Shown one piece after another: positions 15,100 to 23,614 of a stretch of 25,753 bases of DNA. A model generated the notes under the pieces. It made no database searches. It saw only the letters and a list, made by a program, of their open reading frames with translations, and was not told the DNA's origin. A program made the translations under genes and the position numbers. The stretch is from JADJLQ01 sp034439915. Lineage in GTDB: Bacteria > Bacteroidota > Bacteroidia > Chitinophagales > Saprospiraceae. The DNA lies in NCBI GenBank assembly GCA_034439915.1, contig JAWXBI010000114.1, positions 1 through 25,753 on the forward strand, in the 5' to 3' direction. Positions within the stretch are counted from its first letter, which is position 1; every line of letters starts with the position of its first letter.

Positions 15100-16971
15100 A
15101 TGGAGCACATACTGCAGTTATTTATATTTATTCCGCTGGTTGGATTTATCCTGAGTTTATTTTTTTCAAACCGGCAGGAAAAGCAGATAGCGGCCGTGGC
15201 CTATTCTATTGTAGCCATTCAATTTGTCGGGATTTTGTTGTTTGTTATAAGCTGGGTATTACAAAGGTCGCCGGACCTTAATTTAAAACATTTTGTTTTT
15301 TATGAGGAAGGATCCATTGAAATATTCCTGGATTTTTATTTTGATAAAGTCACTGCAGTATTTGGTTTGGCGGGGGCATTGATTACTTTTTTAGTGCTGA
15401 TTTTCAGCAAATTTTATTTGCATCGTGACGAAGGATACAAACGGTTTTTTAATACCGTCCTGCTTTTCTTTTTTGGATATAATGTGGCCGTTTTTGCCGG
15501 CAATTTCGAAACCTTATTTATTGGCTGGGAATTTTTGGGGATCACTTCGTTTTTATTAATTGCATTTTACAGGGACCGCTATTTGCCGGTTAAAAATGCC
15601 CTGAAAACTATTTCATTATACCGCTTAGGAGATATCTGTTTATTGCTGGCATTATGGATGAGCCATCATTTTTGGCATGAAAACATCACCTTCATGAAAT
15701 TGAATGATGTGGCTCTGGTTTCGGATCAAATTGCCGATCATTTTGATTTTGCTTTGTTTATCAGTGCCATGCTGATCATTTCGGCCACCATTAAATCTGC
15801 ACAATTCCCGTTTTCTTCCTGGTTGCCCAGAGCCATGGAGGGCCCTACGACCTCCAGTGCCGTATTTTATGGATCCCTTTCGGTGCACCTGGGTGTTTTT
15901 TTATTACTGCGTACACATACCTTCTGGGAATCTATCGGGATGATGAAGGTGGCCATTATTTTAATCGGGATAGTGACCACGGTGATTGCATCCTTAATAG
16001 CCCGGGTACAATCAACGGTTAAAACACAAATTGCGTACGCATCCATCGCCCAGATAGGTCTGATGTTTATCGAGGTAGCTCTGGGCTGGCACAACCTGGT
16101 GTTGATCCATTTTACCGGGAACGCTTTGTTAAGGACGTATCAGTTATTGGTTTCTCCTTCCGTATTGGGCTATCTCATCCATGACCAGGTATTTAATTTC
16201 ACACCCCGCAACACGGATATTAAAAAATCATTTTTGGGCAGGGTTACCAATACCCTTTATTTGTGGAGTATTAAAGAATGGAATATGGATTCCTTTTTGA
16301 GAAACGTATTGTGGAATCCGGCTAAATATGTCGGAAACAAATTTTATTTTCTATCCCGTAATTTGATCATTTGGATATTGGGCGCGGTTTATATCGGTGG
16401 TTTGCTCTTTTTTTATTTTGATGACCATATCCCCAGAATATTGGATGAAGTCATACATCTGGTATTTGCGTTTATCAGTATGATGCTGGTACTGGCTGCC
16501 TTCGTAGAGAAAAAAAATGCGATCAAAGCCTGGGTGCTGATTATACTTAGCCAGTTTTATTGTGTATTGTCCATAGCGCTGCTGAATGATGAGTACCAGT
16601 ACGTGGAAATATTATTGTATGCCAGCGGACTTTTGCTGGCTGCCATCGCGGGAAGTTACAGCCTGTTTAAATTATGGCGGGCCGAAAAAAGTGTGGCGTT
16701 AAATGATTTTTATGGACATATTTACGAGTACCCTAAACTGGGCTTTATTTTCTTATTAGCTTGTTTTGCCTTTGTCAGTTTACCCTTTACGCCTTCCTTC
16801 ATTGGAATTGATTTGATTTTCAGCCACATCGATAACAATGAATATTTATTGATTACCATCACGACCATTAATTTTCTCGTGCTGGAATTGGCTGTACTCA
16901 GAATTTATGCCCGTCTTTTTTTGGGCCCTCACAAAAAACAAACCCATCCTGTTGCTTACCGATCATCCTGA
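15100..16971 (+). CDS. dabB: DabB, NuoL/antiporter-like membrane subunit of the inorganic-carbon accumulation complex
   Basis: A 623-residue multi-pass membrane protein of the proton-translocating quinone-oxidoreductase/antiporter family (NuoL, MrpA). DabB is believed to couple ion influx to CO2 hydration by DabA. The key charged residues of the family are present: E144 in FIGWEFLG on the fifth-helix region and K232 in ATIKSAQFPFSSWLPRAMEGPT. The last motif is a strong family signature. Other buried charged or polar residues include H268 in LSVHLGVFLLL. The ATG at 15100 follows the dabA stop by 6 bases, so the two are translationally close. No other respiratory-complex gene is nearby, which separates it from true complex I or Mrp operons. 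The gene ends before a strong terminator at 17091-17126. Confidence 0.9.
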   Translation: MEHILQLFIFIPLVGFILSLFFSNRQEKQIAAVAYSIVAIQFVGILLFVISWVLQRSPDLNLKHFVFYEEGSIEIFLDFYFDKVTAVFGLAGALITFLVLIFSKFYLHRDEGYKRFFNTVLLFFFGYNVAVFAGNFETLFIGWEFLGITSFLLIAFYRDRYLPVKNALKTISLYRLGDICLLLALWMSHHFWHENITFMKLNDVALVSDQIADHFDFALFISAMLIISATIKSAQFPFSSWLPRAMEGPTTSSAVFYGSLSVHLGVFLLLRTHTFWESIGMMKVAIILIGIVTTVIASLIARVQSTVKTQIAYASIAQIGLMFIEVALGWHNLVLIHFTGNALLRTYQLLVSPSVLGYLIHDQVFNFTPRNTDIKKSFLGRVTNTLYLWSIKEWNMDSFLRNVLWNPAKYVGNKFYFLSRNLIIWILGAVYIGGLLFFYFDDHIPRILDEVIHLVFAFISMMLVLAAFVEKKNAIKAWVLIILSQFYCVLSIALLNDEYQYVEILLYASGLLLAAIAGSYSLFKLWRAEKSVALNDFYGHIYEYPKLGFIFLLACFAFVSLPFTPSFIGIDLIFSHIDNNEYLLITITTINFLVLELAVLRIYARLFLGPHKKQTHPVAYRSS

Positions 16972-17090
16972 GCAGATAGGAAGAAAAGTATAAAACATAG
17001 ATAACAAAAATGGTTGACCTAAAATAAAAAAGAACGGGAGATGGCCATCGGCCAACGTTACGATATAGTTTCAGTGAGTTTTGTTGTTTT

Positions 17091-17126
17091 AAGGTGTTGG
17101 CTTTAACCGGCCAACACCTTTTTTTT
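17091..17126 (+). terminator. Intrinsic terminator of the inorganic-carbon operon
   Basis: An 11-bp perfect stem (AAGGTGTTGGC / GCCAACACCTT) with an 8-base loop is followed by a run of eight T (17119-17126). It lies 120 bases after the dabB stop. Between them, 16972-17090 holds no gene that I can support, only a small stem TGGCC-ATC-GGCCA at about 17043-17055. The convergent glycosyltransferase gene ends 61 bases further on. Confidence 0.9.
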
Positions 17127-17186
17127 ATGCCAGATGAATCTTGCGAAGACCCGATGCAACCATCGTTTGTTTATACGCTCTGCTGA

Positions 17187-18185
17187 TCAGATCATTGAAA
17201 TTGAGCGGGACACAGCAGACATATCATGGTCCAACATACACTTAAAATGACCTTTTGGACATGCGTGTCTTCCAAACCGGGAACACGGGCGGCAAGGTAA
17301 TCCTTCGATTTCAAAAACCAGGTTTTGATCCGGGTGTTTATCTCCATAAAAAGGCCAAAAGCCAAATTCCTGAAGTGTGCTGCCCCATATACTACGTATT
17401 TTCTTTTTAAATGCGGCCGCAATATGCATCATACCGGTGTCGGGAGCAATGACGGTGTGTGCCTGCTGAAGGATGGAGGCAGATTGATTAACAGACATCG
17501 TGCCGCAGGCATTGTAAATATGGGGTCTCGATAGTTGGGCTGCTACAGCATATTCCTCTTTCCCGCCGATCAGGACAATATTCATCGCAGGGTCAAAAGA
17601 TGTCAGAAGTTCTTTTAGTTTAACGATAGGGATCCTTTTAGTAAAATGCGCTGCCCCGATAACCAGCGCCAGAAAAGGGCCGGAGAATCCAAAATATTTT
17701 GACACATCAATATGGTCCGCATCGGGTATAAAATAATCCAGCCCATCACCATCATCTTTCAACCCGAATCTTTTTAAGGCATTTAAATATCGCAGGGCGA
17801 CATGTTCTTTGGGAAAACGGAATTTTTTAAAATAGACAGCCAGCCATTTAGCCAGGTTGGCTTTGTGGTATGAAACAACCTGAACCTTCCAAAGACCAAA
17901 CCGAAAGCGGTGAGACCGCAAATTGTTGTGGAGGTCGACCATCAGATCAAATTGTTCTGCTTTTAATAAGGGTAATAAAGTGCCCATTCCGGCTTCCGTC
18001 GTCCAAACCTTGTTTATATATGGATTGGAACTTACTAATGGGGCGAAGGTCTGTTTCGTCAGGTAATGAATCTGACATTGTTTTTGTTTTTTCAGGCACC
18101 TGATCAGTAAGGAGGTTAATACAATATCCCCTAAAGAACTAAATCGGATGATTAATACTTTTTTTATCGGGGTCCCTTCGGCCAT
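17187..18185 (-). CDS. Family 9 glycosyltransferase (heptosyltransferase type)
   Basis: A 332-residue protein of the ADP-heptose:LPS heptosyltransferase family (GT9), acting at the inner face of the membrane on cell-surface glycans. The N-terminal signature VLIIRFSSLGDIVLT is at residues 10-24. The acceptor-side segment FDLMVDLHNNLRSHRFRF follows, and the donor-site segment APDTGMMHIAAAFKK lies near residue 255-270, followed by SIWGST. The ATG at 18185 is preferred over a TTG at 18212 because the TTG lies inside the upstream peptidase gene and would add a non-homologous leader. The gap to that gene is 13 bases, so the two are likely co-transcribed. A Cys-rich tail (LPCRPCSRFGRHACPKGHFKC) is seen in other GT9 proteins too. 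The exact sugar and acceptor are unknown. Confidence 0.85.
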   Translation of the reverse strand: MAEGTPIKKVLIIRFSSLGDIVLTSLLIRCLKKQKQCQIHYLTKQTFAPLVSSNPYINKVWTTEAGMGTLLPLLKAEQFDLMVDLHNNLRSHRFRFGLWKVQVVSYHKANLAKWLAVYFKKFRFPKEHVALRYLNALKRFGLKDDGDGLDYFIPDADHIDVSKYFGFSGPFLALVIGAAHFTKRIPIVKLKELLTSFDPAMNIVLIGGKEEYAVAAQLSRPHIYNACGTMSVNQSASILQQAHTVIAPDTGMMHIAAAFKKKIRSIWGSTLQEFGFWPFYGDKHPDQNLVFEIEGLPCRPCSRFGRHACPKGHFKCMLDHDMSAVSRSISMI

Positions 18186-18198
18186 ATTGACTTCAGGG

Positions 18199-21100
18199 TT
18201 ATTGACGAACAAACTTCAAGCCACCGGATTTGCCTTCGATATTAACCTTGATCAGATATATTCCCTGCGGAAGATCGTTAATTGGAATCCGAATCGACTG
18301 AGCGCCCGGTAAATATTTTTTAGAAGATTTCCAATACAAACGGCCCACCATATCATAGAGTTCAACGTGGTTAAAAACAGTGGATTGAGGTTGTTGCCAG
18401 GACAGGTTGACCTCGTTTTGGACCGCGGGGTTTGGAGATAAACGCACTTTATAAGGCTTTAACGGATCCTCATGGGTAGGTGTGCTTAAATTGCGTGAAC
18501 CGTTGGCAAACCAGGTTCCCAATTGAGCATTATTTATAAGTGCACTTGCCGTACCGGTACCCCGTATTTTAGTGCTGTTGACGTTGATTTGACCGACAAC
18601 TTGGGTACCTGTATTGGTCTGAGCGTTAAAAATCACCTTATTATCCAGGGTGGAATAACTGGGCCAGCTCAAACGAGAATTGATAAAGATGGTATCTACC
18701 CTCCCGGTTTCGGTGTTGCCACCCAATAATAAATACGTTTCAGGATTGGTCGATTCGATGAGCATATCAAAAGCGATGATATGAGGGCTGTTTTTTGCAA
18801 AGGTGGGATTACCTACGCTGGTTTGTTCCGGTAATTGCCCGAATAACTTAGCAATTTTACCATCTCCCCAATCCGAACGCTCGCCATCATATACTCTTAA
18901 AAAAGAAATATCCCAATAGGTCACTTCAGCACCACTGGAATTTTTAATAGTATTTTCTGCATCGTACATCAATAAATTACCAGTATAATCAAATTCGATC
19001 GCATCGGCATAATTGACATCACCGGTGACTATACCGGTAGAGAAAGTAGGATTATACAATTCAAATTCCCGCCATTCTCCCCCCTGGACAGTGTAATCGT
19101 AAACATGGATGAAATTTTCCTGAATGTCTTTGAGGGCAGCGACCCGGTGACCATCCCTTGAAATTGAGGCGTTGCGCCATATCGGTTCATTTTGCAGGAT
19201 GCCGGCATCCGTGATTTTGCCTTCGTTCCAATCGATGATGACATAATGAATTTTTTTGTCTTTACCTACAAATACGATGCTGGACCCATCATCGGTGACG
19301 CTGGCCTTGCTTAATGGATCTTTGGAAGACAATGGATCAGCAACCAGGTTACCAGCTTCATCGGAAAGGTATAGTGCTGTCTGATCGTCATCGGCGTAAA
19401 CGATAAAGTCACCTCCCGGATTGGTCTCGACATCCTCCTGGGTAGGCGTTGAGGTACCTTCCAGGATTCCAACAAAATCATAAGCTGCCCTGGCAGCTGT
19501 TACTTCCGGGCTGTTTGCTCCAAATAAATCAGCAGCAGACTGGATCACTGCTTTCCTGCAATCGATAAATCTTGAACTTCGGGTGAGATACCGGGTAAGG
19601 GCACGGTAATAGACCTTCTCCGCTTTAACGAGGTCATTGTTGATGCGAATGGTAAATTGATAAAAAGCCCAGTTAGCTATCCCGCTGTTGATATGAACCC
19701 CTCCATTATCTTCAGTGCCCTTATATCGTTCTGCATAAGTCCTGGGTTGATAACCCGGATCGCCAAGTTGAGAGCCGCCATTATGCGGGTCGATAAAACT
19801 GCGCAAAGCTCCGGATGGAAAAACCGACTTTTTAACTACTTCCTCCCCAATCAACCAGTCGTCCCTGTCAATCAAACGGCCGAAGATATCTGCGAAAGAT
19901 TCATTCAAAGCGCCGCTTTCGTCTTCATAATCCAGGTTGGCGGAAGACTGCACTACCCCATGTGAAATTTCGTGGCCGGCTACATCGAGTGCTTTCGCCA
20001 GGCTGGTAAAAGCATCTTTTCCATTGCCATAAAACATGGCTTCGCCATTCCAGAAGGCATTGTCCATTTGTTCGCCGTCGTCCTCCACGATGTTAATGAG
20101 CGATATCACATTGCCCCCTTTGCCATTTATAGAATTCCTTGCATGTCTGGTGAGGTAATAGGTATAGGCCAATCCTGCATTAAGATGCGCTGAAGCTGCT
20201 GCCGGGCTTATCCAGCCGTTATTGGTCGCCCCGTTGATCAGGCCAGGATTAAAATCATCTTTGGCCGGACTTTTGTTTTTGCCATCAAAAGTCCAAATCA
20301 CCCCGGTGGGTTCTTCGGTATCGGTGCCTATGGATTTAAACATCGTCTTACTGGCATCCAGTAAATAATACCGGCCTCCGTCCTCATAGGTTTGCAGGGT
20401 TATTTGTTTTCCAAATAAATCCATTGCATTGGAAGTAGTCTTGCCCTCAAAATCAAATTTAACCGGTTGAGTGAGCGGGGGTATATTGTTCGAAAAAGGA
20501 TGATCAGCGGAATTACAGTCAAAGCTGTGGTCATGAGGAAGAAAAGAACAGGTGTTTTTGAATTTATTCAAAATTTGGCCATCCTGTGCATCTATAATAT
20601 AGTTCCAGATTTCTATTCCATTAGCCACATAAGAAATAGCATAAGCTATATGAGCTTTACGTTCTGAATCGAAATACACGATCAATCTTGAATGGTTGAC
20701 CGGTCGTTTCAAAATTTTAAGTAATGCTTCCGATACTGCCCGGTAATGTCCCATGGTGGTGAGGTCGTTGACGACCGTTGTTATGGCTCGGGTTTCCGAG
20801 ATAGTTGGTACGGTGTTCAATTCGACGGGTGTGGGGAAAACTTTACCATTCACCCGCGTCATGTCTTCATGGTGGCCATGGATGATTAATTCACCACCAT
20901 AAACCGGAAGGTTTTTATAGACCTGCTGAACACGGATATGTTGTATCCCAAGTTCATCAGTTTCCCTGGATGAAAAAATAAATTCCTGATTGACCTGCCG
21001 GATTTTCATATCCTGCTTAAACTGCGCCAGAAATGAATGAATGGATGAACTGATTGCTCTCAGGTTTAACCTGGTTTTATTGTCGTTTTCAGCCCAAAAA

Positions 21101-21351
21101 TAAAATTCATCGGAATAGGTATAATTGAGTTGTGAAGGCAGGGCTGAACCAGATCCTGCTATAAAATTCAATGGTTTGATGGAGTGAGGTTGGGTTGCAG
21201 GAGACTTGGTGACCTTAAATAAACCGGGCACCTGCTTCAAAAGAAGAAGTTTGCCGGTACCAGGGGACTGATTCGAAAAAGTGATTTTTTTAAAATCGGA
21301 TTGACTGTAGACCAGGCTGCACCAGAAGCAGCAAAGTAGAATTAATCTCAT
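18199..21351 (-). CDS. T9SS-exported M4 (thermolysin-type) metallopeptidase with a beta-propeller-like region
   Basis: A 1050-residue secreted zinc endopeptidase. A signal peptide (1-16) precedes an inhibitory propeptide with the FTP-type segment (about 123-175, LPVYGGELIIHG) and a PepSY-like part. The M4 catalytic domain spans about 310-635. Zinc ligands are H460 and H464 in HEISH and E484 in GALNESFAD, with E461 as the general base and a later GGVHINSGIANW carrying the catalytic His. After a TPTQED linker come WD40/TolB-like repeats (about 645-950), for example SKASVTDDGSSIVFVGKD. The last about 80 residues (SPNPAVQNEVNL..., GIYLIKV) form a type A T9SS sorting domain, so the protein is exported by type IX secretion and processed at the cell surface or released. 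It probably degrades external protein. It sits in an operon with a small exported protein upstream and a glycosyltransferase downstream. Confidence 0.92.
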   Translation of the reverse strand: MRLILLCCFWCSLVYSQSDFKKITFSNQSPGTGKLLLLKQVPGLFKVTKSPATQPHSIKPLNFIAGSGSALPSQLNYTYSDEFYFWAENDNKTRLNLRAISSSIHSFLAQFKQDMKIRQVNQEFIFSSRETDELGIQHIRVQQVYKNLPVYGGELIIHGHHEDMTRVNGKVFPTPVELNTVPTISETRAITTVVNDLTTMGHYRAVSEALLKILKRPVNHSRLIVYFDSERKAHIAYAISYVANGIEIWNYIIDAQDGQILNKFKNTCSFLPHDHSFDCNSADHPFSNNIPPLTQPVKFDFEGKTTSNAMDLFGKQITLQTYEDGGRYYLLDASKTMFKSIGTDTEEPTGVIWTFDGKNKSPAKDDFNPGLINGATNNGWISPAAASAHLNAGLAYTYYLTRHARNSINGKGGNVISLINIVEDDGEQMDNAFWNGEAMFYGNGKDAFTSLAKALDVAGHEISHGVVQSSANLDYEDESGALNESFADIFGRLIDRDDWLIGEEVVKKSVFPSGALRSFIDPHNGGSQLGDPGYQPRTYAERYKGTEDNGGVHINSGIANWAFYQFTIRINNDLVKAEKVYYRALTRYLTRSSRFIDCRKAVIQSAADLFGANSPEVTAARAAYDFVGILEGTSTPTQEDVETNPGGDFIVYADDDQTALYLSDEAGNLVADPLSSKDPLSKASVTDDGSSIVFVGKDKKIHYVIIDWNEGKITDAGILQNEPIWRNASISRDGHRVAALKDIQENFIHVYDYTVQGGEWREFELYNPTFSTGIVTGDVNYADAIEFDYTGNLLMYDAENTIKNSSGAEVTYWDISFLRVYDGERSDWGDGKIAKLFGQLPEQTSVGNPTFAKNSPHIIAFDMLIESTNPETYLLLGGNTETGRVDTIFINSRLSWPSYSTLDNKVIFNAQTNTGTQVVGQINVNSTKIRGTGTASALINNAQLGTWFANGSRNLSTPTHEDPLKPYKVRLSPNPAVQNEVNLSWQQPQSTVFNHVELYDMVGRLYWKSSKKYLPGAQSIRIPINDLPQGIYLIKVNIEGKSGGLKFVRQ

Positions 21352-21359
21352 TGTTTGGA

Positions 21360-21806
21360 TTACGATTTAGGAATAAAATGATTTAAGAGCGAATAAAACA
21401 AAGCAAGGTTTTCCGGGACAGGAGAAGGTCCGCCCCAGGTCAGTTTATGACTGTTATTTTTCAAAACATACTCTATAAAGTGGTAAATGTTGCCTGGCTC
21501 ACCGGAGTGCATAGAGGGTAATCCTAAAAAAGTGTAATTGTTAAACAATTGGTGGGTATCGGATTTATTCAATTTTCCAATGTACAGAAATTCAGGTTGC
21601 GTCAGGGAGTTCTTTTTAAATAAACGTCCATTGTCCAACAAGGCGTAGGTCGTGACTGCACCGGTAAATCCGCCGCCTTGCCCAAAAAACAAAATGGACT
21701 TTTTATAATTTGCAGGGTACTTGGTTTTGCAAAGGCTCGTGGCCATCAATACCGGTAAAAACAAAAGCGACATGAAGAGGGGTGGAAATATATTTTTGAT
21801 GATCAT
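21360..21806 (-). CDS. Small exported protein of unknown function before the metallopeptidase
   Basis: The ATG at 21806 gives 148 residues starting MIIKNIFPPLFMSLLFLPVL, a good signal or anchor segment; an upstream ATG at 21827 would give 155. The sequence MATSLCKTKYP could be a non-canonical lipoprotein site, but it lacks a good lipobox. The rest has SILFFGQGGGFTGAVTTYALLDNGRLF and a C-terminal SHKLTWGGPSPVPENLALFYSLL. I recall similar Gly-rich GGGFTGAVT segments in uncharacterised Bacteroidota proteins but cannot name a family. Its stop is 8 bases before the peptidase ATG, so the two are co-transcribed and perhaps functionally linked. A weak -7 box (TAATATTG, 21846-21853 on this strand) may serve the operon. 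Confidence 0.65.
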   Translation of the reverse strand: MIIKNIFPPLFMSLLFLPVLMATSLCKTKYPANYKKSILFFGQGGGFTGAVTTYALLDNGRLFKKNSLTQPEFLYIGKLNKSDTHQLFNNYTFLGLPSMHSGEPGNIYHFIEYVLKNNSHKLTWGGPSPVPENLALFYSLLNHFIPKS

Positions 21807-21872
21807 GTTGAATAGACACGGTGCCATTGACCGGGGGTGTTAAGGCAATATTAAAAATCCTTATCGAAGGTA

Positions 21873-21903
21873 TTGATTTTATGAAGGAAAGGGGTTATTT
21901 TTG
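21873..21903 (+). promoter_or_regulatory. Bacteroidota promoter for the Cys-rich secreted protein
   Basis: A -33 TTG (21873-21875) and a perfect -7 TATTTTTG (21896-21903) are separated by 20 bases, the expected spacing. The transcript would start near 21909, giving a leader of about 20-28 bases before the ATGs at 21931 and 21937. Confidence 0.65.
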
Positions 21904-21936
21904 GTTTTCTTTATTCACTTTTAAAATTTAATGCTT

Positions 21937-22362
21937 ATGAAATTTATCCTGATGACCTTTTTATTTTGTGTGGTGCTGGTCAATGGTTCTATGGTAGGCC
22001 AAAGCTGCCATTCTTTGGCTAGCGCACCCGGATGTTGCAGTAAAAAAGCATCGGCAGCAGCGCTGGTTGCATCGAATGATCCTTCGATTCAGGTTCGAAA
22101 AGATGTGGCAACCGGAGATATTTCCTATTTTAAAAAATCAGGATGTTCCTACAGCGGATCTTCTGCCTATGTAGCTGTTAGCTATGATGATAAAACTCAA
22201 TCATTCGTCAATAGGGCCCCGATGGTATCCCAGGAAGCTAAGTTTATTAATGCTTCTGCCAATTCAACGGAAGGGAAAAAAATGGACTGCAGTCAAATGA
22301 CCAAAGCAGAATGCCTGGAAAAAATGGCCAAAGGAGAATGTCAGCCTAAAGCTAAAACCTAA
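21937..22362 (+). CDS. Small secreted Cys-rich protein
   Basis: A 141-residue protein from the ATG at 21937 (an in-frame ATG lies two codons upstream). A signal peptide (MKFILMTFLFCVVLVNGSMVGQ) precedes a Cys-rich region: SCHSLASAPGCCSKKASAAAL. A second cluster (SGCSYSGSSAYVAVSYDDKTQSFVNRAP) follows, and then a tail MDCSQMTKAECLEKMAKGECQP. The spaced Cys, Lys and Met residues suggest metal binding or disulfides outside the cytoplasm. I have seen similar small Bacteroidota proteins with CCSKK and a SYxxK/SGxxSY pattern, but I know of no experimental function. It is a one-gene unit with its own promoter (21873-21903) and terminator (22407-22444), a sign of independent and perhaps strong expression. 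Confidence 0.7.
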   Translation: MKFILMTFLFCVVLVNGSMVGQSCHSLASAPGCCSKKASAAALVASNDPSIQVRKDVATGDISYFKKSGCSYSGSSAYVAVSYDDKTQSFVNRAPMVSQEAKFINASANSTEGKKMDCSQMTKAECLEKMAKGECQPKAKT

Positions 22363-22380
22363 AGCCAGGATGAATTAAAA

Positions 22381-22397
22381 ACAATTCACAGAATTGT
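22381..22397. repeat. Small inverted repeat ahead of the terminator
   Basis: ACAATTC-ACA-GAATTGT is a perfect 7-bp inverted repeat with a 3-base loop, placed 18 bases after the Cys-rich gene's stop and 9 bases before the terminator stem. It may stabilise the 3' end of the mRNA. It is short and A+T-rich, so chance is possible. Confidence 0.4.
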
Positions 22398-22406
22398 ATA
22401 ATGTAT

Positions 22407-22444
22407 AAGCCGTTACAAAAGACAAATTGTAACGGCTTTTTTTT
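22407..22444 (+). terminator. Intrinsic terminator after the Cys-rich protein gene
   Basis: A perfect 12-bp stem (AAGCCGTTACAA / TTGTAACGGCTT) with an 8-base loop is followed by a run of eight T (22437-22444). This is a textbook Rho-independent terminator and closes the single-gene unit. Confidence 0.93.
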
Positions 22445-22501
22445 GGGTCTGCCTGACCACAATCATCCGGCAGAATGCGCTTTAAAAATTAAATAATAAA
22501 C

Positions 22502-22509
22502 TATCTTTG
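22502..22509 (+). promoter_or_regulatory. -7 box (TATCTTTG) for the PLP-enzyme gene
   Basis: A perfect TAnnTTTG match, 41 bases before the ATG at 22551. A weak -33 (TTT at 22481-22483) is at about the right distance. It lies between the preceding terminator and the ATG, which supports that ATG as the true start of the damaged gene. Confidence 0.5.
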
Positions 22510-22550
22510 TCCTTCCCTCCGTTCTAGGCACATTAACACTTTAACAGATC

Positions 22551-23614
22551 ATGTCATTTACCATTATAATTCTGTAGATGAAACCATAGGGAACACGCCA
22601 ATCATTAAGCTTAAGACTATCTCAGAACAAGTCAAATCTAATGTTTACGCCAAATTCGAATCCTACAACCCGGGCCATTCGGCAAAAGACCGTATAGCAT
22701 TGTATATCATCAACCGGGCAGAAGAATCCGGTAAATTACGTCCGGGGGGTACCATCATTGAATGTACCTCAGGTAATACAGGACGTGCTTTGGCTATGGT
22801 CGGTGGCCATCGTGGTTATCGGTGTATTTTTACGGTCCCCAATAAAATCAGTGAAGAGAAAAAAAGAATATTGGTTGCTTTAGGAGCAGAAGTCCATGTA
22901 TGCCCCTCCAATGTCAAGCCGGAAGACCCGAGGTCGTATTATAGCCAGGCCCAGTTTTTCGCAGACAGCATCCCGAATTCGTATTATGTTAACCAGTATT
23001 ACAATATGGATAATGTGGATGCACATTATTATCTCACGGGCCCTGAGATCTGGGAACAAACCAACGGCGAACTAACTCATTTTTTAGCCTGTTCAGGAAG
23101 TGGCGGTACACTCAGCGGCACTTCAAAATATTTTAAAGAAAGAAATCCTAAGATTAAAACGATAGGCATTGACGCCTACGGTTCGGTATTGAAAAAATAT
23201 TTCGAAGAAGGGATTTTTGATCAAAGCATTATCAAACCTTATGCCTTGGAAGGGGTGGGCAAAAATATCATACCCAAAACATTCATTACGGAACACCTGG
23301 ATCAGATGGTGCAGGTCAAGGACCAGCTGGCCATCAAACGGGCGATCAAACTTACGGCAGAAGAAGGTCTGATGATTGGACCCAGCGGGGGCGCTGCCAT
23401 CCAGGGGGTTTTTGAAATCCGAAAAGACCTTAAACCCACAGACCAGATACTTATATTGGTGCCTGATCACGGAAGTTTGTACCTCAGCAAGCTCTATGAT
23501 GATGACTGGATGAATGAAAATGTATACCACAAACCCAAAAAAAATAAATACGGCTTGCCCTCGTACGACAAAATGAAAAAATTGCTCAACGGGATCTACG
23601 AAAGTTATAAGTAG
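22551..23614 (+). CDS. Cysteine synthase/cystathionine beta-synthase-like PLP enzyme, N-terminal frameshift
   Basis: A fold-type II PLP enzyme that should make cysteine from O-acetylserine and sulfide, or cystathionine from serine and homocysteine. From TTG 22700 the frame gives 304 residues, but the coding signal extends upstream in the same frame with VDETIGNTPIIKL and ESYNPGHSAKDRI, which holds the PLP lysine. That extension has no ATG, GTG or TTG. An ATG at 22551 joins it if one C is restored at 22561-22562 (MSFT into HYNSVDETIGN), giving 354 residues. In that numbering the PLP lysine is K46 and the phosphate loop SGNTG is 74-78. The C-terminal VPDHGSLYLSKLYDDDWM resembles CBS-type enzymes; neither a haem domain nor regulatory CBS domains are present. 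The deletion may be an assembly error, or an unusual ATT start may be used. Confidence 0.8.

Noticed and set aside
15100..16971. dabB as a NuoL gene of respiratory complex I or an MrpA antiporter subunit
   Set aside because: No other nuo or mrp gene is adjacent, and the gene directly follows dabA with a 6-base gap; the DUF2309 partner identifies it as DabB.
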